A stretch of DNA of 64,000 nucleotides, from assembly GCA_019137255.1 (NCBI GenBank), contig WPDH01000156.1:186001-250000 (forward strand). The letters are read 5' to 3'. The position numbers were made by a program, and so were the translations under genes. The notes under the pieces were generated by a model. That model was not told the origin of the DNA. It ran no database searches and saw only the letters and a program-made list of their open reading frames with translations. This DNA comes from Corinectria fuckeliana. Its lineage: Eukaryota; Ascomycota; Sordariomycetes; Hypocreales; Nectriaceae. Positions 35,116-47,310 of the stretch are shown one piece after another; position 1 is the stretch's first letter; each line of letters starts with the position of its first letter.

Positions 35116-35764
35116 GACGGCGCTTCAAAGCGAGTTCGGATGCGGTGGAAGGGCGGTAAAGGGTAAAGTGGATTGCGGAGGTACCCTTGTAAAGGAACAA
35201 GGAAAGAGTCCTGCTATCCGGGGTAGGTCATGAGTGGTGATGAGTAGAGAACAATTGTTTGAGGAGTTTAGATTGCCAGAAGTCATCAGTCGATCAATCG
35301 AGCAAAATATGTCATCGCCCTGCTTGGCCGAGCCTTCTCATCTTGATTCGAGGATTACTTCATCTAGAAGTGCAATGAGATTTATTGTTAGTCAGGTCAT
35401 TAGCGGGGTGACGCAATAAAGGGGGGGTGGAAGGGTGCTGACTGATCGCATCGCCATGCTGATTGGCTGCGAAAAATAGTCGTCAATTGGCTAGAATTTG
35501 TTCGGTCTATGCCGGATGAGGATACAAAGTAAACAAAACGCGCCTAGGGCACCGACTTACACCACACGCGATTGAATCCCGCTCCGACATTGACGTACCT
35601 TCGTACCTCTTACTTACAAGAACAACAACAGCAGACTCCGCAAGACCTTTCGAAGCGCGACGACACATTATAACCGGCGTGCCTCTGCTTTGCACCTGTA
35701 ACATGCAGTGCCCGCCCAACACGCGCCGTTTCTAGAGTTAACATCGTCTCCGACGCCCGCCAGC
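35116..35764. promoter_or_regulatory. divergent promoter, FBXO21-like / pericentrin-like genes
   Basis: 649 bp separates two diverging ATGs, so both promoters are here. No specific binding site was identified and no gene is supported. Confidence 0.55.
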
Positions 35765-38700
35765 ATGGTCCAGCCCGACTTTGGCGGCGCGCTCGACACC
35801 CCGCGAACGAACGTTGGGGATGCGACCTACCTCGGCCGACAGCCCGACTTCGCCGACATCTCCCAAGAGGCCTCGTTCCAGTCGCCTGTGAAGGACGGCA
35901 ACTTCATCCAGCAGCTTCGCAATGGCGGCCGCTCCAATGGCATCAACCTTCGCACCCCGCGTCAGAGGGGACCGCTCGCCGATCGCCGAAACCTTCTTCC
36001 TCCCAGTATCGGAGGTGCCGAGTTCACGCCTCTGCTCAAATCGGCTACGCGAAATAGCGTGCGGCGCTTCGGGAAGGAGAATGGCACCGCTGTGCCCAAC
36101 ACGCCCAGCTTGGACAAAATCGACGAGGGCGACCTGACGGCGGTCCCGCGGATGGACACGTCAATATACACAGGGTCGCGCAACCAGTCGTACCTCGACA
36201 ACACGCTGCCTCATGTCGACAACAGTAGTGCTGCTTCGACCCCGTTAGCACTCCCGCCGCGAAGGGGAGGAGATAAGGGACCCCTCCAGGATGGAAATCA
36301 GCTTTCGCTGCGAGAACAGGAGAACGTGATCGATAGGATTGAGAAGGAGAATTTTGGCCTCAAGCTAAAGATTCACTTCCTCGAGGAGGCACTCCGAAAA
36401 GCTGGACCAGGCTTTAGTGAAGCCGCGCTCAAAGAGAATACCGAGCTCAAGGTGGACAAGGTCACAATGCAAAGAGAACTCCATCGTTACAAGAAACACC
36501 TCACCACTGCCGAGAAAGATCTTGAGAGCTACCGTCAGTCTATGCTAGAGCTTCAGGAAAAGGCAAAACGAAAATACGCCAACGAGAACCAACGTGCCGA
36601 AATGGACAAGCTACAGCGGTTGTTAGAGGATCGGGAAGCAGACATCGAGCACCTGCGGCGCCAGCTCGACGAGGAACACAAAGACAGCGACCAGGTCGAG
36701 AAGCTCCGGGACGACATTGGAGATTTGGAGGCCGATCTCCGGGATAGAGATCGAATGCTCGCCGAACGCGAGGACGAGCTGGAGGATCTCAAGGACAAGC
36801 TTGAAGAAGCTGAGGACAAGGCCAAAGACGCGCAGCGAAAGATGATTGAACTAGAAGAGAAGGCTCAAAACAGTGAGGGTTTGGAGGAAGCCAAGGACAC
36901 GATTCAAGATCTCGAGCACAATATCCGACGCTTGGAGGAAGAGGTCGAAGACGCAAAGGCCAAGATGGAGAATGCTGAGGCCGGGATGAAAGACGCTGTA
37001 ACCCAAATGAAGGATGCTGTGGCCCAAAAAGACCGAGCGGAGAATGACCTCGACGAGCTCCAGGAGGAGTTGGCCAACAAGTCCGTCGTCACCAAGGGGC
37101 TTTCTCGACAGATTGAAGAGAAGGTAGTACGGCTGCAGGAAGAGCTGGACAAGTCTGGCCAGGAGTACGCTGCGTTGGAGAAGGAGTATACCGAGGTCAA
37201 CCACGAAAATAAGAGCCTCCAGTCTACAGTCAAGGATCTACAAAGAAATCAGGAAAGCTTCGATCGAGAGAGACGCTCTATCACGTCCAGGGTCGAGGAA
37301 TTAGAGGCCGATCTACGGGCCCGAGCTGACGACAAGGACTTGCTTCAATCACGATACGACTCCATGGCCAGCAACTCTGCCTCTCTCCAAAAGGAGGCCA
37401 CAAAGCTGGAAAAGGAAGTCGAACATCTCGAGCAGAGGCTTGCCGAGGAGAGGGAACATGCTCTGGGGATTGAGAAAGATCTCCGCGGTCAGTACCAGGG
37501 TGAAATTGACCGACTCAATGATGAGGTCTCAGACCTTCAAGCAGAGATCCGCGAAAAGGACAACCTCTACGACAACGACAGCGAGAAATGGGAGACCGAA
37601 AGGCAAAATCTCGAATCCGAGCGAGAGCGTGCCGATGAGAAGTCGATGGGGCTGCAAAGGACCATCGACCGACTCCGAGAAACTGAAGGAACACTCTCCG
37701 ACAAGGAATCGAGGCTGCAGGCGGCCATCCAAAGCGAGGCAGAGAGACACAGGAGCGAGGAGGGCGTCTTGACACGACAGATTGAAGATCTCCAAGACGC
37801 TCTTGAAACTCGACAAGCCCTGCTGACGAACCTACGCAATGAGCTGTCCACGGTCCGGGACGAGCTGCGACAGACACAGGTCGATTACCAGACTCAACTT
37901 AACAAGGTTGCTGCGTTGGAGGACGAGGTGGACGTGCTACAAAACACTCTACACCAAGAGCAAGGTTCCAAGCACCAGGACGTAGATGCTAGACACAGAG
38001 AACTTGAGCCTCAACGCCGACAACTCGATGCCGCGAAACGAGAGTGCGACGATCTCAAGCAACAGCTCAAAGCCATTCGACAAAAGGCCGAGTTGGCCCA
38101 GGTCGCCAGCACTACCTCGGAACAGACTGCACAGCAATCTACGGAATCAATGGCGCGTCTTAAGTGGCAGCTCTCCGACACCACCGCTCAGCTAGAAAGA
38201 GTCACGAGGGAGAAGCAGTCGCTCCAGGATCAGCTGGCGAAGAACACTCTTGAGCTCCACTCTGTGTCGTCTTCGCTTGCCGAGGCAAAGGCGGAACGAG
38301 ACGAGCTCGAGGCCGAACTCCGCCGGGCTCAGATGTACGACAACGAGACGATGCGCGTTGACCAGGAACGACTCGACTTGCGCACGGCCAAGCTCAAGCT
38401 GGACAACGAAGTGCGCCGCCTCAAGGACGAGAACCGAGCTTTGGCTGAGCAGCGGGAGAGCATCGAGAAGACTCTCGAGGACGAGATCGAGAAGGCGGCT
38501 GAAGAGGAGGAGCGTCTCGGCCAGGAGGTGCTCCAGCTTCAGACCAAGCTGCGACAGTCGTCGTCCAGCGAGACGCACGAGCTGGCAGCAGCTCGACGAA
38601 CCATCCGCGAACTCGAGCGCCAGGTTGAGGATTTTGAACACCAGTTCACCACCACCCGCCAGTTACCAGGAAACATCGAGGGCAACAGCGAGCTGTCTCT

Positions 38701-40032
38701 GATCCGCAAGGACCTTTCAGCGGCACGGCAGAAGGAACTTGACTTCCTACAGCGGGAGTCGGCCAACAGGGACATGGTCAAGGGTCTCAAGCGACAGATT
38801 GCCGACCTGGAGCGTCAAGTCCACGAGACCGAGGTGTCTCGGCTGATAGTCTCGCCCAGGTCCTCCGCCAGCGACTCGGGGCGCAAGTCGGAGCTGTCGG
38901 AACTACGACACCAGCTCTCGGTCGCCCAACAGTCCATCCACGAGCTCCGCTCCAAGAACCGAGAGAGCGAGCGCAAGGCGCTGCAGGCGTCGCAGGACCT
39001 CCAGCGCCAGCTCAACGACCTCGAAGACCAGAAGGTGGTGCTCGAGGAGGTCCTCGACGAGGCCCGCCAGCAAGCCGAGGAGACGGCCGCGCACCACGAG
39101 CGCATCCTCCAGCGCATGAAGCACAAGCTCGAAAAGGCAGAGCGCGACCGCGACACGGCGGCGGCGCAGCAGACGGACTCGAGCAAGCAGGATCGCCAAC
39201 TGCGTAAGAGCCGCGCCGAGATGGAGAACCTCGAGCACGACGTCCGCCAACAGCAGGAGCTCATCGACTCGCTCGCCGCGTCCGAGGCCTCGCTCCGCCG
39301 CAAGCTCGAGCGCGCCCGCAGCGAGCGCGCCGCGTTCCGCCTCAGCGCCGAGAAGCTCCAGAAGGATCTCGAGCGCGCCAAGGCCTCCAACAACAACGCC
39401 CTGTCCAAGACGACGACGCCGGCGCAGCGCCGCACCCAGGCCTCGCTCGAAGACACCGACCAGGCGCTCGAGACGGTCATCCGCGCAGCCGAGAGCGCAG
39501 AGGAGCGCCACAAGAAGGAGCTTCGCGGCATGGTGATGCAGATGGAGTGGATGCAGGCCCGGTGGCAGCGCGAGGCTTCCCTCCGCGCCGACGCTGCCTT
39601 TGCCAAGAAATACCTCCAGCTGCAGCTCGATATCGCCAACGCTTGGTACGTCGTCCTTGTTCTCTTTCTTCCCCTTGACGACGACGATCTATTGTTAACC
39701 TCTTTCACAGCAACAAGGCACAGCTCCGCGAGCTCGAGGACATCCGCACCAACCTCCTCGGCAGCCGCAAGCCGCTCTCCCTCCCCAGCAGCTCCGGCAA
39801 CAGCAACAAGCAAAACGCCTCCGCCTCCGCCGCCGACCCCGCCGCCGACCGCTCCGGCCGTCCTTCCCTCCGGACCGTCCTCCTCATGGCGCGCTTCATC
39901 GCCCGCATGCGCATCTCGGCGCGCGACTGGGCCAAGCAGGAGACGGTGCGCCGGCGCCTCGTCGTCGCTACCGAGGCGCAGCGCAAGACCAAGCGCGCAC
40001 GCCAGCTCAAGGTCGTGCGAGCTGAGGCGTGA
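35765..40032 (+). CDS. pericentrin-like spindle pole body protein (Pcp1/PcpA type)
   Basis: Two exons (35765-39645, 39711-40032) encode 1,400 residues. The start chosen is the ATG at 35765; the longer open frame only adds leader with a GTG start. Residues 1-180 are disordered, with phosphorylatable S/T-P sites. Residues ~182-255 carry a centrosomin CM1-type motif (SLREQENVIDRIEKENFGLK, then IHFLEEALRK and YKKHL), which binds and activates gamma-tubulin complexes. An almost unbroken coiled coil runs from ~255 to ~1240. The C-terminus (about 1245-1400) resembles a PACT spindle-pole targeting domain (KELRGMVMQMEWMQARWQRE, FAKKYLQLQLDIANACNKAQLREL). CM1 plus PACT is the Pcp1/Spc110/pericentrin layout. 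The Mto1/ApsB family shares CM1 and is the main alternative. The 65 bp intron interrupts the PACT-like region. Confidence 0.85.
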
Positions 40033-40712
40033 GCCAAGGGCGACGCTCTGCAAACTTGTACGTGTTCTTGTCAGATGCATGGATGGCGGGATCTTGTCGT
40101 CTCGGGCGTTGTTTATATATCTCTCAACTGGTTGGAACGGTGTAAGCAAGCGAGCAAGCCATGATGGAATTTCGGTTGGGTACTGGCTTAGGACAAGGCG
40201 GGCATGGAATACTTGGGGCGTTTGGGCACACTCAGGCGAAGCAAAAACATGCATGCAGGGAGCAAGCGCATCACGAAAGGTTGTACGGCATATTGGATTG
40301 TTTTCTTGTTATTTCTTTGACGGGGTAAAGACCCAATTGATTTTTATCCACGCTGGATGGACCAACCTATCCCGCTCGATGATGATGGTGGTGATGATGA
40401 TGTGGTGATGATTATGTGAGCATATACTGATGCGCAAAGACTGAGGACGACCAACCCAACGAGACCCTCATGCATCACCACGCAAAGGCAATCTAAAATG
40501 TTACAACGCAAAGTCCTAACCAGCAGATGACCTCCCGTCATAAAGCCTACGTTTTCAAGGCGTATAATGAATACCCTCTCCTCGCCTTTTCCAAGCTCGA
40601 GACTCAGTTCAGTACGAATCACTGACATTACACAGGGACGACCGCCCAATGGGGGTGGCTCGAGAGGATCGAGTCTCCATATACAAGGCCAGGCGCCTTA
40701 GCGGTATATACA
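40033..40712. other. convergent 3' spacer, pericentrin-like / metacaspase
   Basis: 680 bp between stop codons, presumably 3' UTRs. A GATGATGGTGGTGATGATG run at about 40378-40408 is the only local repeat. No gene is supported. Confidence 0.6.
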
Positions 40713-43023
40713 TTACATGACAAACAGAACGTTTGTGTCTATATCGACAGGTTAGATTTACCGTCGGCAGACTAGTATTGGCAAGGACTAACCAAGAGGG
40801 TGACTACAGGAGAGCTGCGGCTTCTGCGTGTAGCGAGTTGCAAGCTCGTCGCGGATGCTGTTGAGTAGTTGGACGTAGCTCTGCTGGGGGTTCTTCTTGA
40901 GGGCGGAGACAAAGGCCCAAGACATGGCGCCGGTAGCCTGCGAGGCGATAGTGGCATCGGCACTGTAGATATAATTAGCTGCTGTTGCTGACATGGATCT
41001 TTAGCCGAACAGGAACAGAGCGAAAGCTCGTGCGGTGGTGAGGGCGATGTGATATCGCCATCCCTAGCATAGTGGTCCAACGCAGCCCGTCACCTCAGAT
41101 GGCCGTATACAACCATCAAATAGGCTACATACGCATCTGAGGCATGTCGGACAAAAAGAATAGCAGCGTTGCAGGTACACGATTTTGCTGGCCACTCCAG
41201 GAGGTTCAGATCCCCAGCCATGTCCTCATAAATCGAATCCAACACGCTGCGCCTTCGCTCGCAGAGAAATTTAGGTTTGTGCCATATCATGGTCGTTGAA
41301 CAGGATATCTTGAAACCAACCAAACAACTGAACCAAGTTGCCGCGCCAAAAATACCCAAAGCAAAGATGCAAGGAAAAATCAAGACAAGGGTCATTTATA
41401 TAAAAAAGGACGGAAGAAAGAAGCCAACCAATCAAGCTAAGATCAAAGGCCTGGAGGAGAAAACTGGAGGAAATGGGGGCACCCACGAAGTCTGATCATC
41501 CTTGCTGCCGGACCACATGACAACATCAGCAGGCGACGTCTTGGTGGCAATGGTACGGTCACGAGCATCGTCGCCGTTGGCAGCCTTCTTGATAAAGCCA
41601 AGGATGTTGCTTGCAACACCACCGAGGTCGCCCTGACTGTACGACGAGATGACACCCAGCAGACCCTGGCCGGCCTCCTTGGCCAGATTGGGCTCCTTGA
41701 GAATACCCTGGGTAGAGTAGATGTACGGCAGGTCTAGGGCAGTGCCAGAGTGACATGAGTCGAAGATGGCGGTTAGTCGAACTCCGGCCTGCAAGGGGCG
41801 AACCATGATGCGGTGCATCTCATCGTCGGTAATATGTCCAGTCTGTCGGAAGTCGACGGGGTAGATGACTTCGTCGTAGCCATCGTCCTCGTCGCCGTCG
41901 AGATCCTTTGTCTGTCCACCGTGGCCTGTGTGTGTTAGCGAATCGACAGGGTCCTAGACATCGAGTGAGGAGTGATTCAAACCTGAATAGTGGAAGAACA
42001 GCGAGTCGTTGGGTCGAGCGTCCTTCACCAGCCAGTGCATGGCTCGCAGGATGTTCTGCTTGGTGGGCTGGCTCATGGGGTTCTGCTGGTCATCGGTGAG
42101 GATGACCATGTCCTCGCGCTTGTACCCAAAGTGCTCGGAGAGGTAGGCAGTCATGTTGCGGACGTCATTGATGCAGCCGCGGAGCTGGCCGCGCTGGCCA
42201 AAGTAGTTGATACCGATCAATAGGGCTTTTCTCCTCCCGCTGCAGTTAGAATATCGGAAGGCATAGCTGTTGGGGGCACCGTGGCCGAATTGCTGAGGCG
42301 CCGAGGGAGGAGCAGGAGGATGAGCACCTGGGTGAGGGTTAGCTGTTGTTTCATTGTAACGAAGACAGCTTGAGCGCTATAGGCTTGGTGGAAGAGAACA
42401 TACCGCTGGGGCGTGTCTGATAGTTTGGTTGCGGGGGCGCGTGATGGCCATACTGCTGCTGTGGTGGCGGTTGCTACGGATGACAGGTCAACCTCTGGCT
42501 CGGCCTCAGTCTGGCAGGCAGCGATGAGGAGGGATTAGGAGGATATGGGCATTATGCTGTGAGGGAGCGGGAAAGCGCATGGTCCGGGAAGACGAAAGGT
42601 AAGTAAGGGTCATTGGGGAATCGACGGCGAAGAATCGGGAACGGATGACGTCGAGGGACAATATGCGGAGATGCGCACCTGTTGGTAGCCGTATTGTTCC
42701 GGGGGAGGCTGCTGGTAGCCGCCGTAGCTAGGCTGTTGCTGGGGAGTGTGGCCGGCGTATGTTGGCTGCTGAGGGCTATGGAGATAGAAGAGAGGATGTT
42801 AGCAGGCGCGCCTTGAAGGACAGGAGTCGAGACACCGGAGGATTTGTTCTCAACGATGCGATCGGCGGTGACGGGTGCGGGGATGGGGGCGAAGATGGAG
42901 CTGGAGCTGTAGAGGGAGATGGGGGGGCTGGGGGTCGCACGGGTAATAGTTGCCCTGGTATGGGGGCTGTTGCGGCGGCTGTCCGCCGTAGCGGCCAGAA
43001 TTGTAGCTCGGATATCCCGACAT
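40713..43023 (-). CDS. type I metacaspase
   Basis: Seven exons (42941-43023, 42679-42775, 42404-42473, 41983-42327, 41487-41925, 40793-40962, 40713-40738) join in frame to 409 residues. Metacaspases are Ca2+-dependent Arg/Lys-specific cysteine proteases linked to stress, protein quality control and cell death. The N-terminal ~100 residues are Gln/Pro/Tyr/Gly-rich (QQPPYQGNYYPPQQPTYAG), the usual prodomain of type I fungal enzymes. The p20 domain follows: RRKALLIGINYFGQRGQLRGC, the catalytic His in HYSGHGGQT (about 200) and the catalytic Cys in FDSCHSG (about 256). The p10-like end is ATGAMSWAFVSALKKNPQQSYVQLL, finishing SHPLDTNVLFVM. Introns are 165, 205, 76, 57, 524 and 54 bp; the 524 bp one separates p20 from p10. 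Identification is firm and every junction keeps frame. Confidence 0.94.
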
Positions 43024-43464
43024 GTCGGGTTCGGCGAGAAGACGGGGAGCGGCGAGGGGAGGATCTGGCCTGGAGCGGAGTGAGGTTCACCGTCGTGATC
43101 GTTTGGCGGGTGTGGTTTTTTTCCCAGGTGGTGTTGGTGTTTTTCGTGCAGCGGCGGTGGAGGTGGTGGTAGATGATAGTACCTAGTAAGGTAGGCAAGT
43201 AATAAGTAATGGTCGGTAGAAGTCGAGGTCGCGGTCGGAAGTTCTGGCAGCGGTAGCTGAGGTTTTGGTCTGGGCGCCAAGCGCCAGAAGGCTGTGCACG
43301 TTAACCTGGAAGTTACGTGGTAGGGTAGGTAGTGCCGAAGTGTTGTAGGTACTAGTTGTCTAGTGTTGCAGGGTCTCGGCGCCTGACGAGGGTGGGACTT
43401 CTAGATACTAGATACGTATCTATCTAGTAGGCTCGATGGACTGGGAGCTTTTCGGTGGATGTGC

Positions 43465-43488
43465 GATGGCGATGGCGATGGCGATGGC
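43465..43488. repeat. (GATGGC)4 tandem repeat
   Basis: Four perfect head-to-tail GATGGC hexamers lie upstream of the metacaspase gene. Confidence 0.9.
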
Positions 43489-44596
43489 GGGTGGCGGATA
43501 TACGTAGGACTCAGACAGGCAGGGGCCCCGAGGTGCCCGAGAGTTGGCCGGAATGTGGGCTCAAGCTAGATGTCCGTTGAGACTGTGGCTGGTTGTCGAG
43601 ACTCGAGAGTGCAGTGTTTAGCGCAGCGGTGGCAGAGACACGCACGCAAGGTCTCAGTAGTAGATACAGGAGCTGAAGCAGTGGCCCTAATGAGAAGGTG
43701 TATTGGATGCAGAGCAGGAGACAAGCAAGGAAGATAGAGTGCGAGAGGTCGTCGGATAATATTTGTAGGAGCAAGGTCGCGACTGGGAAGCAAGGCGTGT
43801 GATGTAAGAGCGTGAAGTTGATGACCGAACCGGGAAGGGGGGGGAGAAGCAGCGAGAAAAGCGCAGAGCAGTCAGACAGTTCCAACCAGAGCGCCAAAAG
43901 CCCAGTCAAAAGCCCAGTCTTACTTCTGGCTTGCCTTGGTAGGAATTAGCTTAATGAGGGGTTCGGGGTTTTGCGTATAGCTCCGGGGCCCGGGTGCGTT
44001 GATGCGGAGATTGGGCGGACTCGCGATGCGAAGGCCAGCGAGTTCAATTCTCGCCAACAAGCCAGCATAAAAAGAAGCAGTGCTAAAAGGATATGCTCTC
44101 GACGGGACTCGGCTTCGGCTTTCAGCAACGAACAACAGATGGAAGCATTTGAAGGTTCCTGTCGACGCGCCCCGTAGCCCGAGCTCGTTGACGGGGGTGT
44201 GCGTGGTGGTGTGGTGGGTTCCCTGACTGCAGGTTCGCTCAGAACGGGAGAGGAGGGCGTGTGACAAACGAGGCGTGTGAGCGTGTGTGGACTGGATTGA
44301 TATTCCGGGTTCAGTTGATGAATTTTTTTGTCAGGGACCCCGTCAACTAATAGCTGCCGGCGCTTGATGACGATATTGAGACTGAGTGATGGAAGCTGAG
44401 CTGAAGGTAAATGAAATGAAAGAGGGAACAAGCGGCCTTTTAGATGTATGCGTCTCTAGCCCTCCTTGGATCGACCTTCTCGTAGATGAATCTCTGAACA
44501 ACACTGAGAAACAACCAAGCAAGCAAGCGCCTGGCGATGATGCGGGTGAAGCGGGCGGAGTTGGCACGTTAGCTTGGCGCTGGCGGCGTCCAGGGC

Positions 44597-44624
44597 GTGT
44601 GTGTGTGTGTGTGTGTGTGTGTGT
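44597..44624. repeat. (GT)14 microsatellite
   Basis: An uninterrupted run of GT dinucleotides in a long spacer. Confidence 0.92.
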
Positions 44625-46835
44625 ATTTGCGTGCGAGCGCCAATGCGGATACAAAAAATTGTGGGTGGTGGGTGCAAGGCGTAGTCTTTGCTTTGTTTTG
44701 CAGCCCATCTTGCATTATCTTCCTCAGCCCGGCTTCATTATCGATCCCAACGGCCAGGCCGGGGAAGACCTATACACTCACAACAACGTAAATACAGTCC
44801 TAGCTCTACGTAGTTAGCTTGTCGTGACTCGCGTTAATTAAGGGCTGTTGTTGGACTACATGACCCGGCTTGGCCTACGGATCTCTTGGCTCAAGGTACC
44901 GCCGTATTATCCGTGAATCTACCTACCTAAGTAGTTGCTTAGCAGCTTCCATCATCGACGGCACAACCTCTGTCCCCCCTGTGGAGATCTCTATCCCACG
45001 CTGCAGCCTGCTGTACCTGACTCTGCTATAGACAAGGACCTCTTAGCGAGCCCCCAAATGTGTCATGGTTCCAAGGAGGTTCAACAACTTCATTAATTAG
45101 TTACTTCGTATTTGCTTTTCCGACCTGGAAAAAGGAAATTGGTTGGCTCTCATGTCCCCTCTAGGCTACCATATTGTCTCGTTGTTGTTCTACGCAGTAC
45201 TTCGGACGTTGGTTGCTAGGCTTGGTTCATCGCCTAAAAAGTTACGTGCCATTCAGGATCCCGGTATCGCAAACACGCCTCTAAACACAATCTTCGGTTT
45301 CCTCCGAGGATGGGATGTAACCCTCCAGAGGAATCACAGCCTACTTCCGAATCAACCGACGAGGCGGGGGATCCGAAGCTGCGGGATCTGACGACAGTGT
45401 GATGCAATGCCGTTTCTGAATAGTCGAGATGCCCAAAAGAGATTGTTGTGCTGTTCCTACCCTACATGCCCAATCCCAATTCACGATTCTGCTGCGCCCC
45501 GATTCCTCGAATAAGATTGAAGGTGCCAGATCCCACCCACACCCCTCACAAGCGCTTGAGTAGTTATTGCCGACAAACGGCTTCCAAAACCCGGCACAGC
45601 CCCGATCCCAACGGCACCGCACCAGCCTCCCGCTCCGGCCGATGCCCAAGACGAACAAGCCGCCCGAGACCTGTCTGTCTTCCGCGGACTTGGGTGCTTG
45701 CGCGAGTAGCCCACTACGTACGTAGTAGGAATAGGCAATCTAGTTAGTAGATCCCATCCATCCCATCGGCACCCCTGTCAGGCTGAGGTGCGCGCACACA
45801 GTGGAGATTTTCCCAGTTCCCACCCTCGGCGCCCCGAACGCTGCCAGACGGCGATCCCGATGCGGCTTGTCGGCGGGGGACCGGGGCGCGGGACTGGAAA
45901 GGGACTCGAGACGGAGTCGAGTCCCAACGGTGACGGCTATTCTCCAGCGTCGTGTAGGGCAGTTGTAGCTAAAACCACCAATGCAATCTGTGACGATGGT
46001 ACCTATGTAATAGAACTCGTTGACATACTCCGTACGGTCCACCGCACAGTTGAGTCAGGCTTTAGATTCATCGCTGATCTCAACCAATGGCTCTCCATCC
46101 CACGCAATTGACCCCTTCAATCCATCTCCGAAACCCTCATCACTCATTTTAAGGGAAATGAAAACTCAGCATTGAGAAGGCCGGGGGGTAGGTTGCAAGG
46201 AAAAAGAAAAGAAAGAAAAAAACATTCCCTTCCACCAAGCGCATGCATGGCAGCATCAGAAATGGCAGCTGGAATTTCCAATGGACTAATCTACTATAAA
46301 CTACGGAGTACCTACAGTTTAGGAAAGAGTGGCGGGCAAGCCGAGAGCTGAAGCAGCGGGGAAGAACCAATTAGATGCGCCACCGCATGCCTACCGGGGG
46401 GCAAGGGAGTCCTGAGAGGTTGTCGTCAGTACCTAAGTATGGAGCATGTTCCATCATTGTTGCCAACCCATACATAGATGCCTGTGCCCGGTCTGCGACT
46501 TGTCGTCACTGGCTCCCGGAGCTTGTGGCAGTTGTCCTAATAGTACTAGATTGCTAGACTAACAAGTAGCGTCGCGCGTGGTTCAACAAGGCCTTATCCA
46601 CGGTGCTGGGACCGACCGGGAACCGCAACGATCGGACTAGAAACCCTTGTCCTGGCGATTGGTAACTGAAGTTGAACGACTAAACCGCTGTTGTAGCGTT
46701 CGGGATGGACTCCCCCTGCTTTTCCGTAGAATCACCGCCCACGACTACGGCTCACGACTACGGCTTCAACCACCAGCTCGCGATATTCATTACATCAAAT
46801 TGCAATATCCACCACTCACTTGTTGGCGTCCATCT

Positions 46836-46875
46836 CCCAACACCCAACACCCAACACCCAACACCCAACACCCAA
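46836..46875. repeat. (CCCAACA)n heptamer minisatellite
   Basis: About five and a half perfect head-to-tail copies of CCCAACA. It superficially resembles a telomeric repeat but differs from CCCTAA. Confidence 0.92.
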
Positions 46876-47262
46876 TCTACAGCCCACAAATCCAACAGCG
46901 TATCCACCTATCTATCCCCCATATCTGCAGTCCCGGCAACGCCCTCGCTTCTGTCCGCCATCTTCCACTCATCCCCCAGTAGACATGATGAGGCCATCGC
47001 CCACCCTCCCCTTCTGATCTCTCGTTGGTCAAACTCCAAACGGGCCCTATGCAAGCCATCATGGACACCTCAGTAGCTCGCACCCACACCAACTCTTGTC
47101 AGCCCATCCTCTCCAACCCTCCCCCAGGCCCTCAGCTGCCAACGGCGCCCGTCTCACCCATCCCGCGGATCTGGGTCACCACGGGAGGTCAGGATCCTCC
47201 CCTCTCGTCCATCTCGAGCCTAGCCGGCACCCCAATCAGCTACTTATGTCGTACTCCAAATG

Positions 47263-47310
47263 CGTCATCTCGTCTCGTCTCGTTTCGTCTCGTGTCATCT
47301 CGTCTTCTCG
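47263..47310. repeat. TCGTC/TCGTT-rich tract
   Basis: Imperfect 5-bp repeats (CTCGT, TTCGT, GTCATCTCGT variants), strongly strand-asymmetric for pyrimidines on the plus strand. Confidence 0.75.

Noticed and set aside
38815..40254. 479-codon minus-strand frame over the coiled-coil gene
   Set aside because: Ser/Arg/Leu-rich antisense of Glu/Lys/Arg coiled-coil codons; no domain, and it runs through an intron of the real gene.
43511..43909. 132-codon hydrophobic minus-strand frame upstream of the metacaspase
   Set aside because: Leu/Ser-rich translation of a pyrimidine-rich leader or promoter region; no topology signals beyond composition.
44037..44053. T-arm-like hairpin GCGAG-TTCAATT-CTCGC
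   Set aside because: The 5-bp stem and 7-base loop are right, but no matching acceptor, D or anticodon arms exist upstream.
46836..46875. possible interstitial telomere
   Set aside because: The unit is CCCAACA, not the fungal CCCTAA; classed as a minisatellite.
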